From Zonotrichia leucophrys gambelii (taxonomy: Eukaryota > Chordata > Aves > Passeriformes > Passerellidae): DNA of 64,000 nucleotides. The notes below the pieces were generated by a model. It had not been told where the DNA came from and searched no databases. It was given only the letters and a program-made list of their open reading frames with translations. Made by a program: the position numbers and the translations under genes. Of this stretch, positions 15,610-28,000 are shown in pieces. The stretch lies in assembly GCF_028769735.1 (NCBI RefSeq), contig NC_088172.1, forward strand, positions 36,790,397-36,854,396, written 5' to 3'. The first letter of the stretch is position 1, and each line of letters starts with the position of its first letter.

Positions 15610-15748
15610 CATAACTCCTAAATGAATCTACAATTTGAGCAAGAGACCTTTCCCCTCTCATTTACAATTGAGTAAGGATTTGTTATTCTGTATCTCATAA
15701 AGGATCCTGTGTATGAATGTGGCACTTCTGACTTAGCCATGACTAAAA

Positions 15749-16061
15749 TCAAAATATTTCTGAATACTGAAGGACTGAAGTCAAAGCGGGTTTAACACAG
15801 TTTATAGCCTCTTGATTTGGGAAGATGCTCACCAGGGAAATCCAGTCAGCTAATGTTTCCCCACTGTGCAATTCAGAGCCCTGAGAAATGAAGCTCTGAC
15901 TCAGATTTTTCCTCAAAGGAATCCTTTCTCTCATGCTCCAAGTCTCCAGTGACTGCAGCAGGAATTTAGGGAGATTAGCTTTGGTAAACTGAAACTGGTC
16001 TTTACGAATACTTTCCTTCCCCTCAGGGAAAATATTGCCCAGACTATCATTTCTGTTAGTG
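15749..16061 (-). CDS. OPN5L2: Opsin terminal coding exon 6 (extended C-terminal tail)
   Basis: Inferred last exon. The acceptor cccttttttgttcttag|C sits exactly in the phase (2) required by exon 5. The frame then stays open for 103 codons to TGA, on the right strand and at a reasonable 1.6-kb intron distance. Two AATAAA signals follow the stop. The encoded tail (residues 336-439) is hydrophilic and rich in Ser/Thr (STNRND, KESIRKD, SLETWS, SQSFISQGS, HSGET), giving many possible GRK/arrestin sites. It bears no resemblance to the short mammalian OPN5 tail that I recall. No homology is recognised. Support is phase, open length, acceptor quality and poly(A) signals. An unrelated chance frame is possible but unlikely. 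Confidence 0.72.
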
Positions 16062-19000
16062 CTAAGAACAAAAAAGGGCATTTTAAAGCCTCTCAAGTGA
16101 AGGAAAATTTTTAATAAACACAAATTTTCTCTGTTTCTTCTTCCTTTCAGTACTTAGAATGTTTGCCCAACTCTAATGCACTATTTTGGTCAGGATGAAA
16201 AGAACTATACATTGTACATAGGAATAGGGAGTAAAATAAACCTGTCACCATGTTATAATTCGTTTACAGAATTAGGAACTTGAGCCAGTAGGGTTGTTTG
16301 TCACCAGATTTTCATTTGCTGTAGGTGAGATGAGCCCTCAAGCTTCCAGCTGGGTTTCATTCATGGCTGTGGAGTCCCTGTGTGCAGATATTGTGTATGT
16401 CCTGTGGGCAGAGAGGGTACAATGGTCATTTTGTCACACCAAGGTGTAAATTAGGTTCCTACTTCTGGGAAGTGATTCCTCCAGATCATTTTTTCACTGC
16501 ACAGGCCTAGAGAAGCCAGCTTGCATTCAGCTCAAGACTGGGTAAGACCTTCAGATGTTAAACACAAATCCAGCTACCAAAAATCCACAGAAGGCTCTTT
16601 GAATATGTGTCCCATTTGACTAACACTGCAGAAGGGATTTTGGCAAACTATAAATTCAACACCTCAGACATTTACAACATATATAAACTCTGTATGTTCT
16701 GCAGATGAAATAAATCTCAGTGCAAGATTATGGAATCATCTGCTACAAGAAGCTGTGGAAACTCAAGACTGACTGAGCTCACTGAACAACACACCAAAAA
16801 TGCTGGAATTGGTAGGGGAATAATGCTGGAATTGATAGGGGAATAATATGAATGATAACATTGTCCTTCATGTTTCTGTCAAGGCATATATGTTTTAGAC
16901 CTTTGGAGTAAATTACTGGAATTCTATTGTTTCACAGTCACTTATGTGTCCTATGATGTTTGTGATAGTCTACCCTATCAGATTAACATCCATTGTTATC
17001 TCATTGTTCAACCACAAAAGTAAGGCACTTGTCTGGCATAATACAGAACTATACTTTTCCCCTAAGTGCATAATTAGTGTTTTCAGGAATTCCACAGGTG
17101 TGCAGCACAAACTTTGTCTGAGGGTTGTAAGTTAAAAAAATTGAGACTTTCTTATGAGATAATTACACTTTGATTTGTCTGGTTTGAGGTGGGTTTTTTG
17201 GTATGAACGGTACCTGGAGGGTCACTGAAGAACTACTGTCTCTCCCTGTTGATTCTGTGGCTGAAATGTATAGTATTAACAGGCTAATTGTGGAAGGAAT
17301 TAACACAATTCTCTTCCATTTTCTTCACTGGCAATAGAGGTCATCAACACCTTCTGGAGGAAACTCATATGATGATGTGAAAGAAAAGGATTAAGAAGAG
17401 AGGATTGATCCAAAACCCATTAAACCAATAGGATTCTTTTTCCAAACTATATCAATGGAGTTGCAGCTGGATCTAAAAGTAAGGACTGTCTTCTTTCTTC
17501 TCCTTATACACCTACAGTCACTTTACAAATTCTCATGGCAAGAAAAATCCCAAATCAAAACGGTCATGGTCAAACACAAGAAATAAGATTCAATGAGCTG
17601 TGATTCATGTAGGATCTTATTTGGATACTTTTTGGAACATGGTGTTCTCAAAGGTATCCCACTCCCCAAAGAAGAAATTACCTTGATTTCTTCAAAGAGC
17701 TCTTGTCCTTCAGCCCTCCCGGCCGGCAGCAGGCAAACTTGCAATCAATGACCTGGTAAATGATGGGGTTGTACATGGCTGCTGACTTTGCCAGCAGTGT
17801 TGGGATCACTGAGAACTGGATGGGGACCGAGTCGGGCCGTCCAAAGGCCGACCAGACGGAGACCACGGCGTAAGGGATCCAGGCAAGGAGGAACCCTGCG
17901 CAGATCAACATTGCCACCTTGTGAGAGCAGAAAAGAGACAGCAGGGTTTGTCCAGAACAGACACTGGCAGAGCAGCACAGAGCTAGGCAGAGTGCAAGGG
18001 AGTTACATTCCACTGAATCAAAATGAAAAATGATAACTTGCTTCTTCATGTAAATTTGCAATATGAACAAAATCTGTCTCTTTATCTCGCGCCTGTGTTT
18101 CTTTTGCCTGACACAAAAGAGCAGTTAATGAGTCTGCTATCAGACCTTTAAAAATGCAGTAAAGTCTGGCCAAATATGAGGAAAACAAATGAGATTTCAT
18201 AAAATAATAATAGCTTGGTATTGAATTCAAATTATTTAAAGAGAGGAATCCTTTCAAAATGCAGAATCTCCTTTTTAGGATAATAAACTGACAATAGCAA
18301 AGTGTGAAGGTTCTGGAAAAAAGATCTTTTGAAAATTGGGAATTTAACTGAGAGTGAGAATGCTCGTAAAATGTCTAGATTTATTCCTCCTAACCCAAAT
18401 CATGGATTTTCACCCCATTAGAATATGTAAATACTTTAAAACACAAATTTATGTTAAATATTTTAGTTCTGATAAATGAGTTCCTGGCAAATTAGTAAGT
18501 GACCTCCTTATAATGTAACAAAATGTAACCATAAGAAAGTTTATTATAAATACCAAAGAAAAACTGTTTGGGGCCAAAATCTGTGATTTATATACTTTAC
18601 CTGAACCAGCCTGTCTGCACTCAGTCACAGCCTGATATCACTTCAAATGATGTCATGCCATCATACATCCTGAAAAACATCTGCCTTTATACTGCTGCCA
18701 ATGACAGATTAGTGCTGCACCCACACTGGCAGCAGCACATGGGCACTCATTTGGAATAAGGCGATTAGCAGGATTAGAGAACCAAATAGAAAAAAATCAC
18801 CAGAAGGCACAAGGGGTTTGGACATTGCATAACCTTTCCCGTAGCCTGTTCTTTTTGTTGTCTGTCTCAGAAGGAACAGTGCAGGTGAGCCAAGGATGTC
18901 AAACACAGCCTTTTTGTTATGAAATGTGCTGTGGAGTCAAATGGGTTATAAGGGAAACGAATTTTCCATATTTATATTTACCCCAACAATATATTCACCA

Positions 19001-22000
19001 ATGTAGATCCAAGACAGGAGGGGAAATTACTGGTGTTGCAATTCAGATAACATTGAATTTTTACATGATCTTTCCAATGTGCAAAAAAAAAAACCCAAAC
19101 CTGCAGCCTCAAATCAAAAGTTTCCATTGCTCTTCAAAGGAAATTTGCTGAATAATGACCAAAAAACATAACAATTTGAAGCACCCTTTTGAAAGGCAAG
19201 TGAAATTGTACCAGCTGTACTGGCAGCACTGGCTGGGCAGGTACGTAGCTGAGATTTTCAGATATGTTTAGACATAATGTCCCTTATTGCTGCGTGTTAT
19301 ATAACTCTCAGATCAACTCAGAAAAATTGTAATAAAATTTGATCAGCCAAGCAAAACTTGCTGCTTGTCTTACTCTTGGCATGTCTTACAGAGGCTGGTG
19401 AATCTTTTACAGCTAAGGAATCTGATTTTGTTCAATATAAGCCTTTATTTTGAGAGATTTCCTGGCACAATAACCAGTACCAAGGATCATGGCTGCCACC
19501 CCTGCCAAACAAAAAATAGATTCAATCAGAAAGGGAAAACAGGATATGGTCTGAGATGGAAAATTAATTTTAGCAATTCAGTGAATTTTTATCAGCAGTT
19601 CATGGCTGAGCCTAACTGATAAATTATTTGCATAAAAACAATTGCACTGTCACAGGACCAATTTTGGTTTATATCTTCATTAACAGAGGAATGTAAACTG
19701 TCTGAAAGTTTTATTTCCCTGCTACAATAATCCGCTCTCTGTTTTCTGTTATAATTCCTATAATGCATATCAGTCACCTTAAATTACTGTTTACAACTGT
19801 TTCTGAAAGCAAAGTGTGTTTTATGGTGGGGAGCAGGGCCACAGTGAGATTATATGACTTGTAAGGTCATAGGGGAAAGCTGTGGCAGAGCTTCAGAGTG
19901 GATCATGATCTCAGGGACCCAAGTGTCCTAATCACCAAATTATGTTTCCACCCCTATTTTTTCCCCATCTTGACAGTAACAGAGGAGAAAGCCACAGAAA
20001 ACACTTTCAGAGCATTGTGTTATCTCCAAATCTGCTTCTATGACCCAACACAGCAAACTGAGGAAAATGTTCCTACCAACCTTGGTCAGCTTCATTTCAA
20101 GTATATGGCTGTTCTGAATCCTGGTATCGTAGTGAGAAACTTCTTTGGTGGATGATTTGACTTTTAAAATTATTTTGACGTAGGAAAACACAATCACTGC
20201 AGTTGGGAACAGGAGGCAGAAGAAAAGGATGCTCAGAACAAAAACCTGTCCAGCCACTGAAGCCTGTGCCAGCCACCAGTCCAGAGTGCAGGAGGTCCCA
20301 AAGGGCTCGGGGGCGTAGTTCCCCACCCCAGCAAAAGGCACTGTAGCCCAGAACGTAGCATAGGCCCAGATTATTGCCAGGCAGATAAATGCATGGTGTC
20401 TCTTAAGCCAGGTACCTGGAGGAAAATTCAAGAGTTACAAGTTCATGTCCAGATGTGTTTGGCACCATGGAATTTGTCATGTCATGTGGAAGGGTTCAAG
20501 GCCAGGCTGGGTGTGGCTGCGAGCAATCTGCTCTCCTGGAAGCTGTCCCTGTGGGACCTTTGGAACTGGATGGCCTTTGAAGTCCCTTCCAACCCAAACC
20601 ATTCTATGATTCTGTGAAATATGAGGGTTTTTTATTGTTTGACAACTCTGTCATGTTCATCTTGGCTCTTTCCAGGTGTCCATAGTGACCCTGAGCTCAC
20701 CTTGTGCCTCATGAAGACAAAGGCACACTCACATGGAAGGCTCCACCCATCCTTATTTCAGATCTTTGCTTTAATTTGTGATGAATTACAACTGAGAAGA
20801 GTCCAAAGTAAAGAAATCCAAACAACCAGACCAACAACAGTCAGAGGAATCTTGTCCAGTAATTCCAATTCTTTAATGTAACTTAGGGAGTAAAGTAACT
20901 TACATTACTTACTTTAATGTAACTTTTCCTATTCTTTTTCTCCTATGTTGCCTGACTAAAGCTCAAACTCTGTGACTGAAAAACAAGGTTTTACAGAGGA
21001 AATAAGAGATCTAAGATTTAATTTTACTTTTTCATTCTTTTCCAGTACAGAAAATCACCATGTGTATCCTGTCAGAAGTATCTGTAATAATCTGTAATAT
21101 GTGTTTTCATGTATCCTTGCCTTTTTTTTTTAATTAAATGCAAATAGAACTCCTGGAGATCAGAACCTTGCCTCTCTGCTCATCAGGCATACAGTTTGCA
21201 CAGTTTTCATCACCATCTACATGTTCAATATGTAGGACTCAGTTAGGACTAACAAATTTAAATCTTTCATTTTTGCAGAAACCTGCAATATGGTGTAACA
21301 TAACATATAACATAACATCTCCTTCCATCTTGGAACCTGTAGTAAAAGGAACCCCTAACTCTTTTGTAGTTTCTGACTCACAGGGGATTTTTCACTCACT
21401 TCACACTAACATTAAGGAGATTTCTTCAGGGTTTCAGAGTGATTTAAAATAAAACCAAAGCAAAGAAACACCTTTAATTTGGATGTGTCCCTTTCCAGCT
21501 GATTTTACATGTTGAAATCACCGGAAGGAAAATGAACATTGCCTGACAAATGATGTATTCATATATGATGGCTGAGAGACAGAAAGGTGCTTTGTTGTGT
21601 TCAGGAGTGGAAAAACAAAGCAACAGTAGCATAACTATTGAAAGAGAAACATTTTTAACCACCTAGATAGACTGAGCATGTTTGTTTATTGCTCTCCATC
21701 GTTTTGTAAGGACCACCATGATCCGTGATCAGAGCCCTTGAGAACAAGGGTTTTGAAGAGTTTTCTGTCTCATGAACTAAGATGACCACAGCTGGTAGCA
21801 CAAATGCAGCCAGCCATGAAATATTCACTTCAGCTCTCCAAGTCTGTGAAAAATTGTCTGTGATTTGGGTTGCCACTGAATTATTTTGATAAGACTTCAA
21901 TAGAAAAAAACTGAAATCCTGCTTAATATTATTGGTGTATCTAGCACCCAGCTAAGGAGACCCCCCCCTGCACTCCCATTTAGGGTAAAAGTATGGACAC

Positions 22001-25000
22001 ACAGGGGTCTGTGATAGCACATCTCAGCACAGTACCACAGCTTTTATCTGCTTGCACAGACTGGCTTATTTACCCTTCCTATCTGCCAACCTTCCTTACA
22101 GCTTAACTTGATCGATATTTCATGTCATCATAAAGAAATCTGTGGTGTCCCTCAAGTCACATGGGCAAGGTCTTTATTACCTGTAAAGTCACCTTGAGTG
22201 TTCCCTGTATTTGGATGTGAATTTAGTCCCTTACAATGCAAGAGGAACATCTTTTCTATACTGTGACAATATCATTTTTCTGGAAAGAATTAAGCATATA
22301 ATACATCATATTCCAGAGGTACACTGATGGATATGGTGGTAACACCTTACACTGCTAAATTAATTTCATCCTCTCAGGTTCCATTTCCATATTTGAGAGA
22401 CTATTTCACATTATGACTTATTGCCCTTCCAAATCTCTTAGGTGCTTTAAATAGCTTGCCACACACCACAGAGGAATTCAGGCATTTAATAAGGAATATT
22501 TTTATGTTTTAGTCCATAAGACCCTGCAATATGCACATTACTTGCATCTGTTAATGTAGATAGGCTTTGATAGACAGAAAGTGATTTATCTATAAGGGAT
22601 TACAAAAGCTCATGGCTTAAGTAGACAGCAGAAGAAGAACAGTGAGGGTGTTATGTCCAGCAAAATGAATTTAACTGGGATTTCTTGGATCATGAAAACA
22701 TGTTTCTCTCCTCTGTGTATTCCCCTCTATATTTATCAAAAGTATTCTGAAGAGCTTAATTACTTCAGTGTAGTAAACTAGGGCACTTAATACAGCTTTT
22801 CCACAGTCATAGATAATACAGTCATCTATACAGAGACACATATTTGTCTTACCATAGGACAAGTGGCAGATTTTCAGGTACCTGTCCAGGCTGACAGCTG
22901 TCATGGTGATGAGGCTCCCACAGCCAAAGAAGAATCCAGCCCACCCATACCAGCGGCAGCCCATCCACCCAAACATCCAGCGGTGGGAGAAGAAGGAGAT
23001 GATGCTGAAGGGTTTGCCTACAACTTCAAAAGGAGGAGAAAATGTCAGCCCACTGAAAAACCACATCCTTGAGAAAAATCACCTTTTATCAGAAAGGCAA
23101 ACCCTCTCTCTTGCAAAAACGAATACCCATAAAAGTGCTCAAAAGGGCTTCAGACAGAGGAGGTGATGACTTTAGGCTGGAGGGTAAATTTAGATGGGAT
23201 ATTAGGAAGAAAATCTTTACTGTGAGGGTGGTGAGTCACTGTCATGGGTTGCCCAGAGAAGCTGTGTATGATCCATCTCTGGAAGTGTTCAAGGCCAGGT
23301 GGGATGAGGCTTGGAGCAACCTGATACACTGGAAGGTGTCCATGTCCATGGCAGGGGTTTGAACAAGATGGTATTCATGGTCCTTTCCAAACCAAAGCAT
23401 TCTGTGATTCCCTGGCTCGTGAGCACTCCATGCACAGGACTGAGCCTCAGACAGCTGTGGCTGGATCCCATGGCACCAGTGATGAGGCAGGATGAGCCAA
23501 GCCTGCAGAAGGGCTGGAAAGAGGGGCTGTACTACAAACCACAGGAACCAGAGGCAAACCAACACTCTGGAACCAGTCATGGGCAGGCTCACCTCATTAT
23601 GAAACCTTCAGAGTATGTGTTAGGTCCACAGGCCAACACGTAAACAGGATGGGTTTGAGTCAGAGCTTGAAACAAGCACAGATCTACTTAGTCTTCATCC
23701 CTGTAGTAGAGGTAGGCTAAGTGAAGACACCCAGCCAATTAGGTGTCTTCAAGCACAAGATAAAGAAATTTGCCTTCAAACAGGACCTTTCAAACCTGTC
23801 AAGGCCCAGCAGTAGGGTACACAGTGAGGTGAAGTTAGGTGGGAAGGAAAGACATGGACACTTGAGCTGCAGAAGTGGTTTCAGCTCCTCTCCACATCAG
23901 ACATAACTTTGATGCCTCCTAGCAATCCACTGCACACAGATATCAAAACATTCTGAGCTTCCCCAAAGAGATGGGAAATGAGTAACTATTTTTGAGACTT
24001 TCTCTTAGTGGTACTTTATCTCATTCCACCACAGGTAAATTGAGTGCTGCATTATGGAAGAAGTGAAGTTTGGTGAAATGATATTCCATTCTCACCTTAA
24101 AGTAGGTTTAAATTTTTCATATTCTTTGTAAGTATTGTGACAAAGAGAAAGTTTGAAAATTTTAATTGTATAGTTGGAAATCTTCCTTTTTCTGTCCCAA
24201 TTATTACCTTTCTTTGTCTTAATTAGGCAAAGAAAATAAATCAACTTTAATGGAACAGAAAACTCAAAAAATTTACAATCTAGGAGTATCTGTTTTCCAA
24301 ACACTACACTTTTACTTACCAGGCTGATCTTAAATTCTCCCAGGCCTGAACATTCCAACTGCACCATTCAAACAACATTAAATATTGAACTCCGCATCCC
24401 TGTGACTGTATTCCTTCCTGCACAGGAGCAGCCAGAGCACCCCAAGGATTTGAAAACACCTCAGCTTCCCTGGGCTGGTTTCCCTGGCTGAACCAGTGTC
24501 TGTAATGTCATAGAAGCTCAGGGAACTGGTTTATGAAGAGGCCAAAAATGACTTTGCAAACTGTATTTCCCACAAGGTAACCTATTAATAGAAACCAAGA
24601 CAAAAATCTCTATTCTGTTGAAGTGATTTTTTACCCAAAAACATTCAATTTCACATTGAACTGATGTAAAACCATGAATTCTCTTTTCATTCTTAACAGA
24701 AAATTAACACATTTCTTCAAAACCGGATCTTGCAGAAAAGTACCTTTGCTCCATCTTCTGTGCCAAAAGCATCAGGATTGAAAACCCTTCAAAATAAGAA
24801 GCATTTTTACAAAAGGTATTTTTGGATAAGCCTAAGCCTGTAAGAAAAGTTCTGCCTGGACCTGCAGGATGTGCTCAGGTCAATGTATGATGTGCCTTTC
24901 TCAATTTTTAATTTTTCAAGCAAAGGCTGACCTCAGTGATTAAGGTTCCAAGAAAAACATTAAATATGGCAAGGTCTAGGTTATGGGCTAACAATCAAGT

Positions 25001-28000
25001 CAGCAACTTTTAGGCATGTAAGTGGCTGACAGCTTTAAAGGCCGACACATTTCTTTGCACCAAATCAAATTTCCCTTCAGCAGCAGGACTGGGAACAGCC
25101 CCGAGCACGGTGCCAGTGCAAATTCAGTCTGATGCAGCTTTGAACAAGGGGCTGGTGCCACCCTGTGGAAATCTGCAGGAAGCAGAACTCTTCAAAAAGT
25201 TGTTAAGATAAATGTGTGAAATATGAAAATTTCGTAAAAAACAATTCTATCTTCAGTTTGTCCAGCAGACAGAACCCATCACATTTCTCAACTTAGCACC
25301 TTCCATTAATTAAACAAATAAATAAATAAATAAAAATAATTAGAGAACAGAGAAAACCAAGCATGGCTCTGGGAATCACTGTTTTTAATTCCAAAATGTA
25401 AACCCCAGATAAACTGAGATCCCCATGGAAGGAAGAAAGGTGACCAAGTGGTGCACTGGTGACAGACCATAACAGAGACATCTCCAGCTCTCACACTAAG
25501 AGGGGTCCCAAACAAGCTGTAGTTTGAGCAGTTGGGACACAGTTTTTATGGTTAGGGGATATTGCATCCTAACCATAACCTGTTGAAATGCATCCAATCA
25601 TAGAATCACAGGATATTTTGGGTTGGAAGAAATATTAAAGACCATCTCATTCCAATCCAACACCTTCCACTATCCCAGGTTGCTCCAAGCTCCATCCTAC
25701 CTGGCCTTGGACATTTCCAGGGATGGGGCAGACACAGATTCACTGGGCAAAATTCAGAATATAAAGCTGAGGAAATTCTCCTGAAACACTCCTTCTCATT
25801 GGAGTGACTAATATGAGCCTTAGAATACAGATTCTTAAAACACAAAGAAAATTGGAATATCACAGAGGAGGAAAAAGCTAGTCTGGGATTTTTCCTTAAC
25901 TTCTAAGGGTTGAGAGATGGAAGCAGTGTGTCCATGTCAGAAATGCCAAAGAAATAGCTGGGATTTCTCTGTGTGGTAGCAGTCATATTTATACTAACAT
26001 CTTTCTTATACTGAATTGATATTTCCTTCAAAAATCCACGTTTACTGACCAAAACCACTGGAATCTGAAGGGATGAGCAGATCTTTGGTCTTGTGCTGTG
26101 AGAGTTCAAAAAAACATCAGGGGAGGCTGGGAGACATCATTTTATATTGTTCAGTGATATTTTTGGAGTTTAGATGAGGGCAAAAGCATCTGGCAGAGAC
26201 AAAGGTAGGAAAAGGGTGCAGTGGGGCTGAGGGCAGAGGTCTCAGTTTATTCAACACACAGGGGACAGATGACCCTGCAAGCATGGGAATATAATTCCAT
26301 TTCTATGGCACTGGGGAGATCCCATGGTCAGCTGGGTCCTGATGCCCATTGGATTGTCTGCCATCCAAAATATCCTTTTCTAAAGGACATCCAGCCCTTT
26401 CCCTGTGTGCAGCTGAATCAGTCTCATATCAAGAGCCAAAACAACCATCTCTGCAGCTCTGGATAAACCTCTCCAAAGCTCCCTCCTCCAATGCCAGGAC
26501 ATCCAGACTGTGGGGTTGAAATTAAAATCCTCCCAGTTGGCTCATGCTCTACAGTTTGACACAAATGTTTGATCCAGAGACAAAGGAGGATGGCCACTAG
26601 AGAAAAAACTATTAGCTTTGAAGGGCTGATGGCCACTGGCATTTTCCAATTATTTGGCTAAACTTGTATTTTTGAGGCATTTAGATCCATTCTATTCACC
26701 CTACGGCAAAAAACCATCATTTTCTGTACCTGTAATACTGAGCTGTTTCGTGGTTATTGTGCCAGGGTGCACATGGCAGCTGCCTTTGGAGACCTGCCCA
26801 GTGCTGGGGTGAGCAGGAGCTCTGCCTGTTTGATAAAATCAACCCTAATTTTTCCTCTGTACTGTTCATTTCTTCCCATCAAGTTGTTCAGGAATGTTGT
26901 TTTTCATCGTCCCCTATTATTTACATGCAAATAATAGAGCAGAAATATCTGCAGCAAAAGGCATTTGATGCTCCCATGACTTGCAGAGGAATGTCTCTTG
27001 CTGCTGCCAGGCAGAATGGTGAGATGGTAAAAATGAGGAAAAACAAAACCATGAAATTACCTGAAATGCCCAGATCACACACTGCTAAATTAACAGTCAT
27101 TATCTCAGCAGGTCTCAGCTTCTTTTTTCGCTTTGAGGACATAAAAATAACATACCCATTTCCCAGAGTTGAAAGGATCCCTGTAAAAATGGAAAAAAGA
27201 ATAACATTCAAATTAGAATCACCCTCAAAACCAGCAATACTCGATCTTCCTTGTGAAATTCCCTGATATTTTCAGCCTGAACTTGTAGTCCCTAAGGCTG
27301 GGCATTTTACCCTGAAAGGTGATCCCCTCATTGTCACTGTGCAGCTCACAGACCTCACTGCAGACACATCCCTCCCACAGAAAATGCTGTTTTCCCTCTG
27401 CAGGAGGGCATTGCTTTCACCAGCTGAGCCTGCCCAGACACAGACTGAATGCTCGCAACAGAAACCCCAGAATCCCTCTGCCCTGAGCAGCACAATTCTC
27501 ACCCAAAGGTTTATACAGCCACAAGAATGAAATTCAGCTCTTTGTAATCACAGGAACCAGAATCTGACCAATTTCAACTTTATTAAACACTCCAATCATA
27601 TGTTAAGGGATACATTTCCAGTTAATATATTAATATCAAATCTTAAATCTTACATCAGAATTTATTTCTATCATAAGAAAGAAAAGTTATAAAATAAATC
27701 TGATTAATCTGATTTTAACTTCCAGGGGTGGAATTCAGTGCAGGGGACCCTTCTCATATTGGCTGATATATTTTTCTCCATGTCATCACCCAAGGACTCA
27801 CAGCTCTGCAAGCGTGCATCTGCCATGGAATTAATCACACCACCAGAGAAAATTGTAGGGTTTCCAGTTCCCGTAAAGAAAATGTGTCTTCACTAATTCA
27901 TGTTTTTAAGAGTTTAAGGTCAGAGTGAGAGTTTTGCTGTGGAAACACAGGACAGCACAGAACATCCTTCTCATGGAGCAAGAAGGTGAAAATCCCAAAG

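Larger units (their letters stand above)
23024..27060 (-). other. Opsin intron 2 (4,037 bp)
   Basis: gtaatt..ttgaag, phase 1. It contains two CR1 fragments in opposite orientations (23165-23412 and 25597-25752) and the AAAT run. No other gene was seen. Confidence 0.85.

Noticed and set aside
17345..17356. Alternative acceptor tttcctccag for a short last exon of the opsin
   Set aside because: It fits the phase but would add only Arg-Arg-Cys before a stop; the downstream acceptor with 103 open codons and poly(A) signals is far better supported.
17523..17744. 73-codon minus-strand frame overlapping exon 5
   Set aside because: Wrong frame relative to the opsin motifs; a shadow.
26757..27266. 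169-codon plus-strand frame
   Set aside because: It lies opposite opsin exon 2 and its flanks, and the minus strand carries the conserved motifs.
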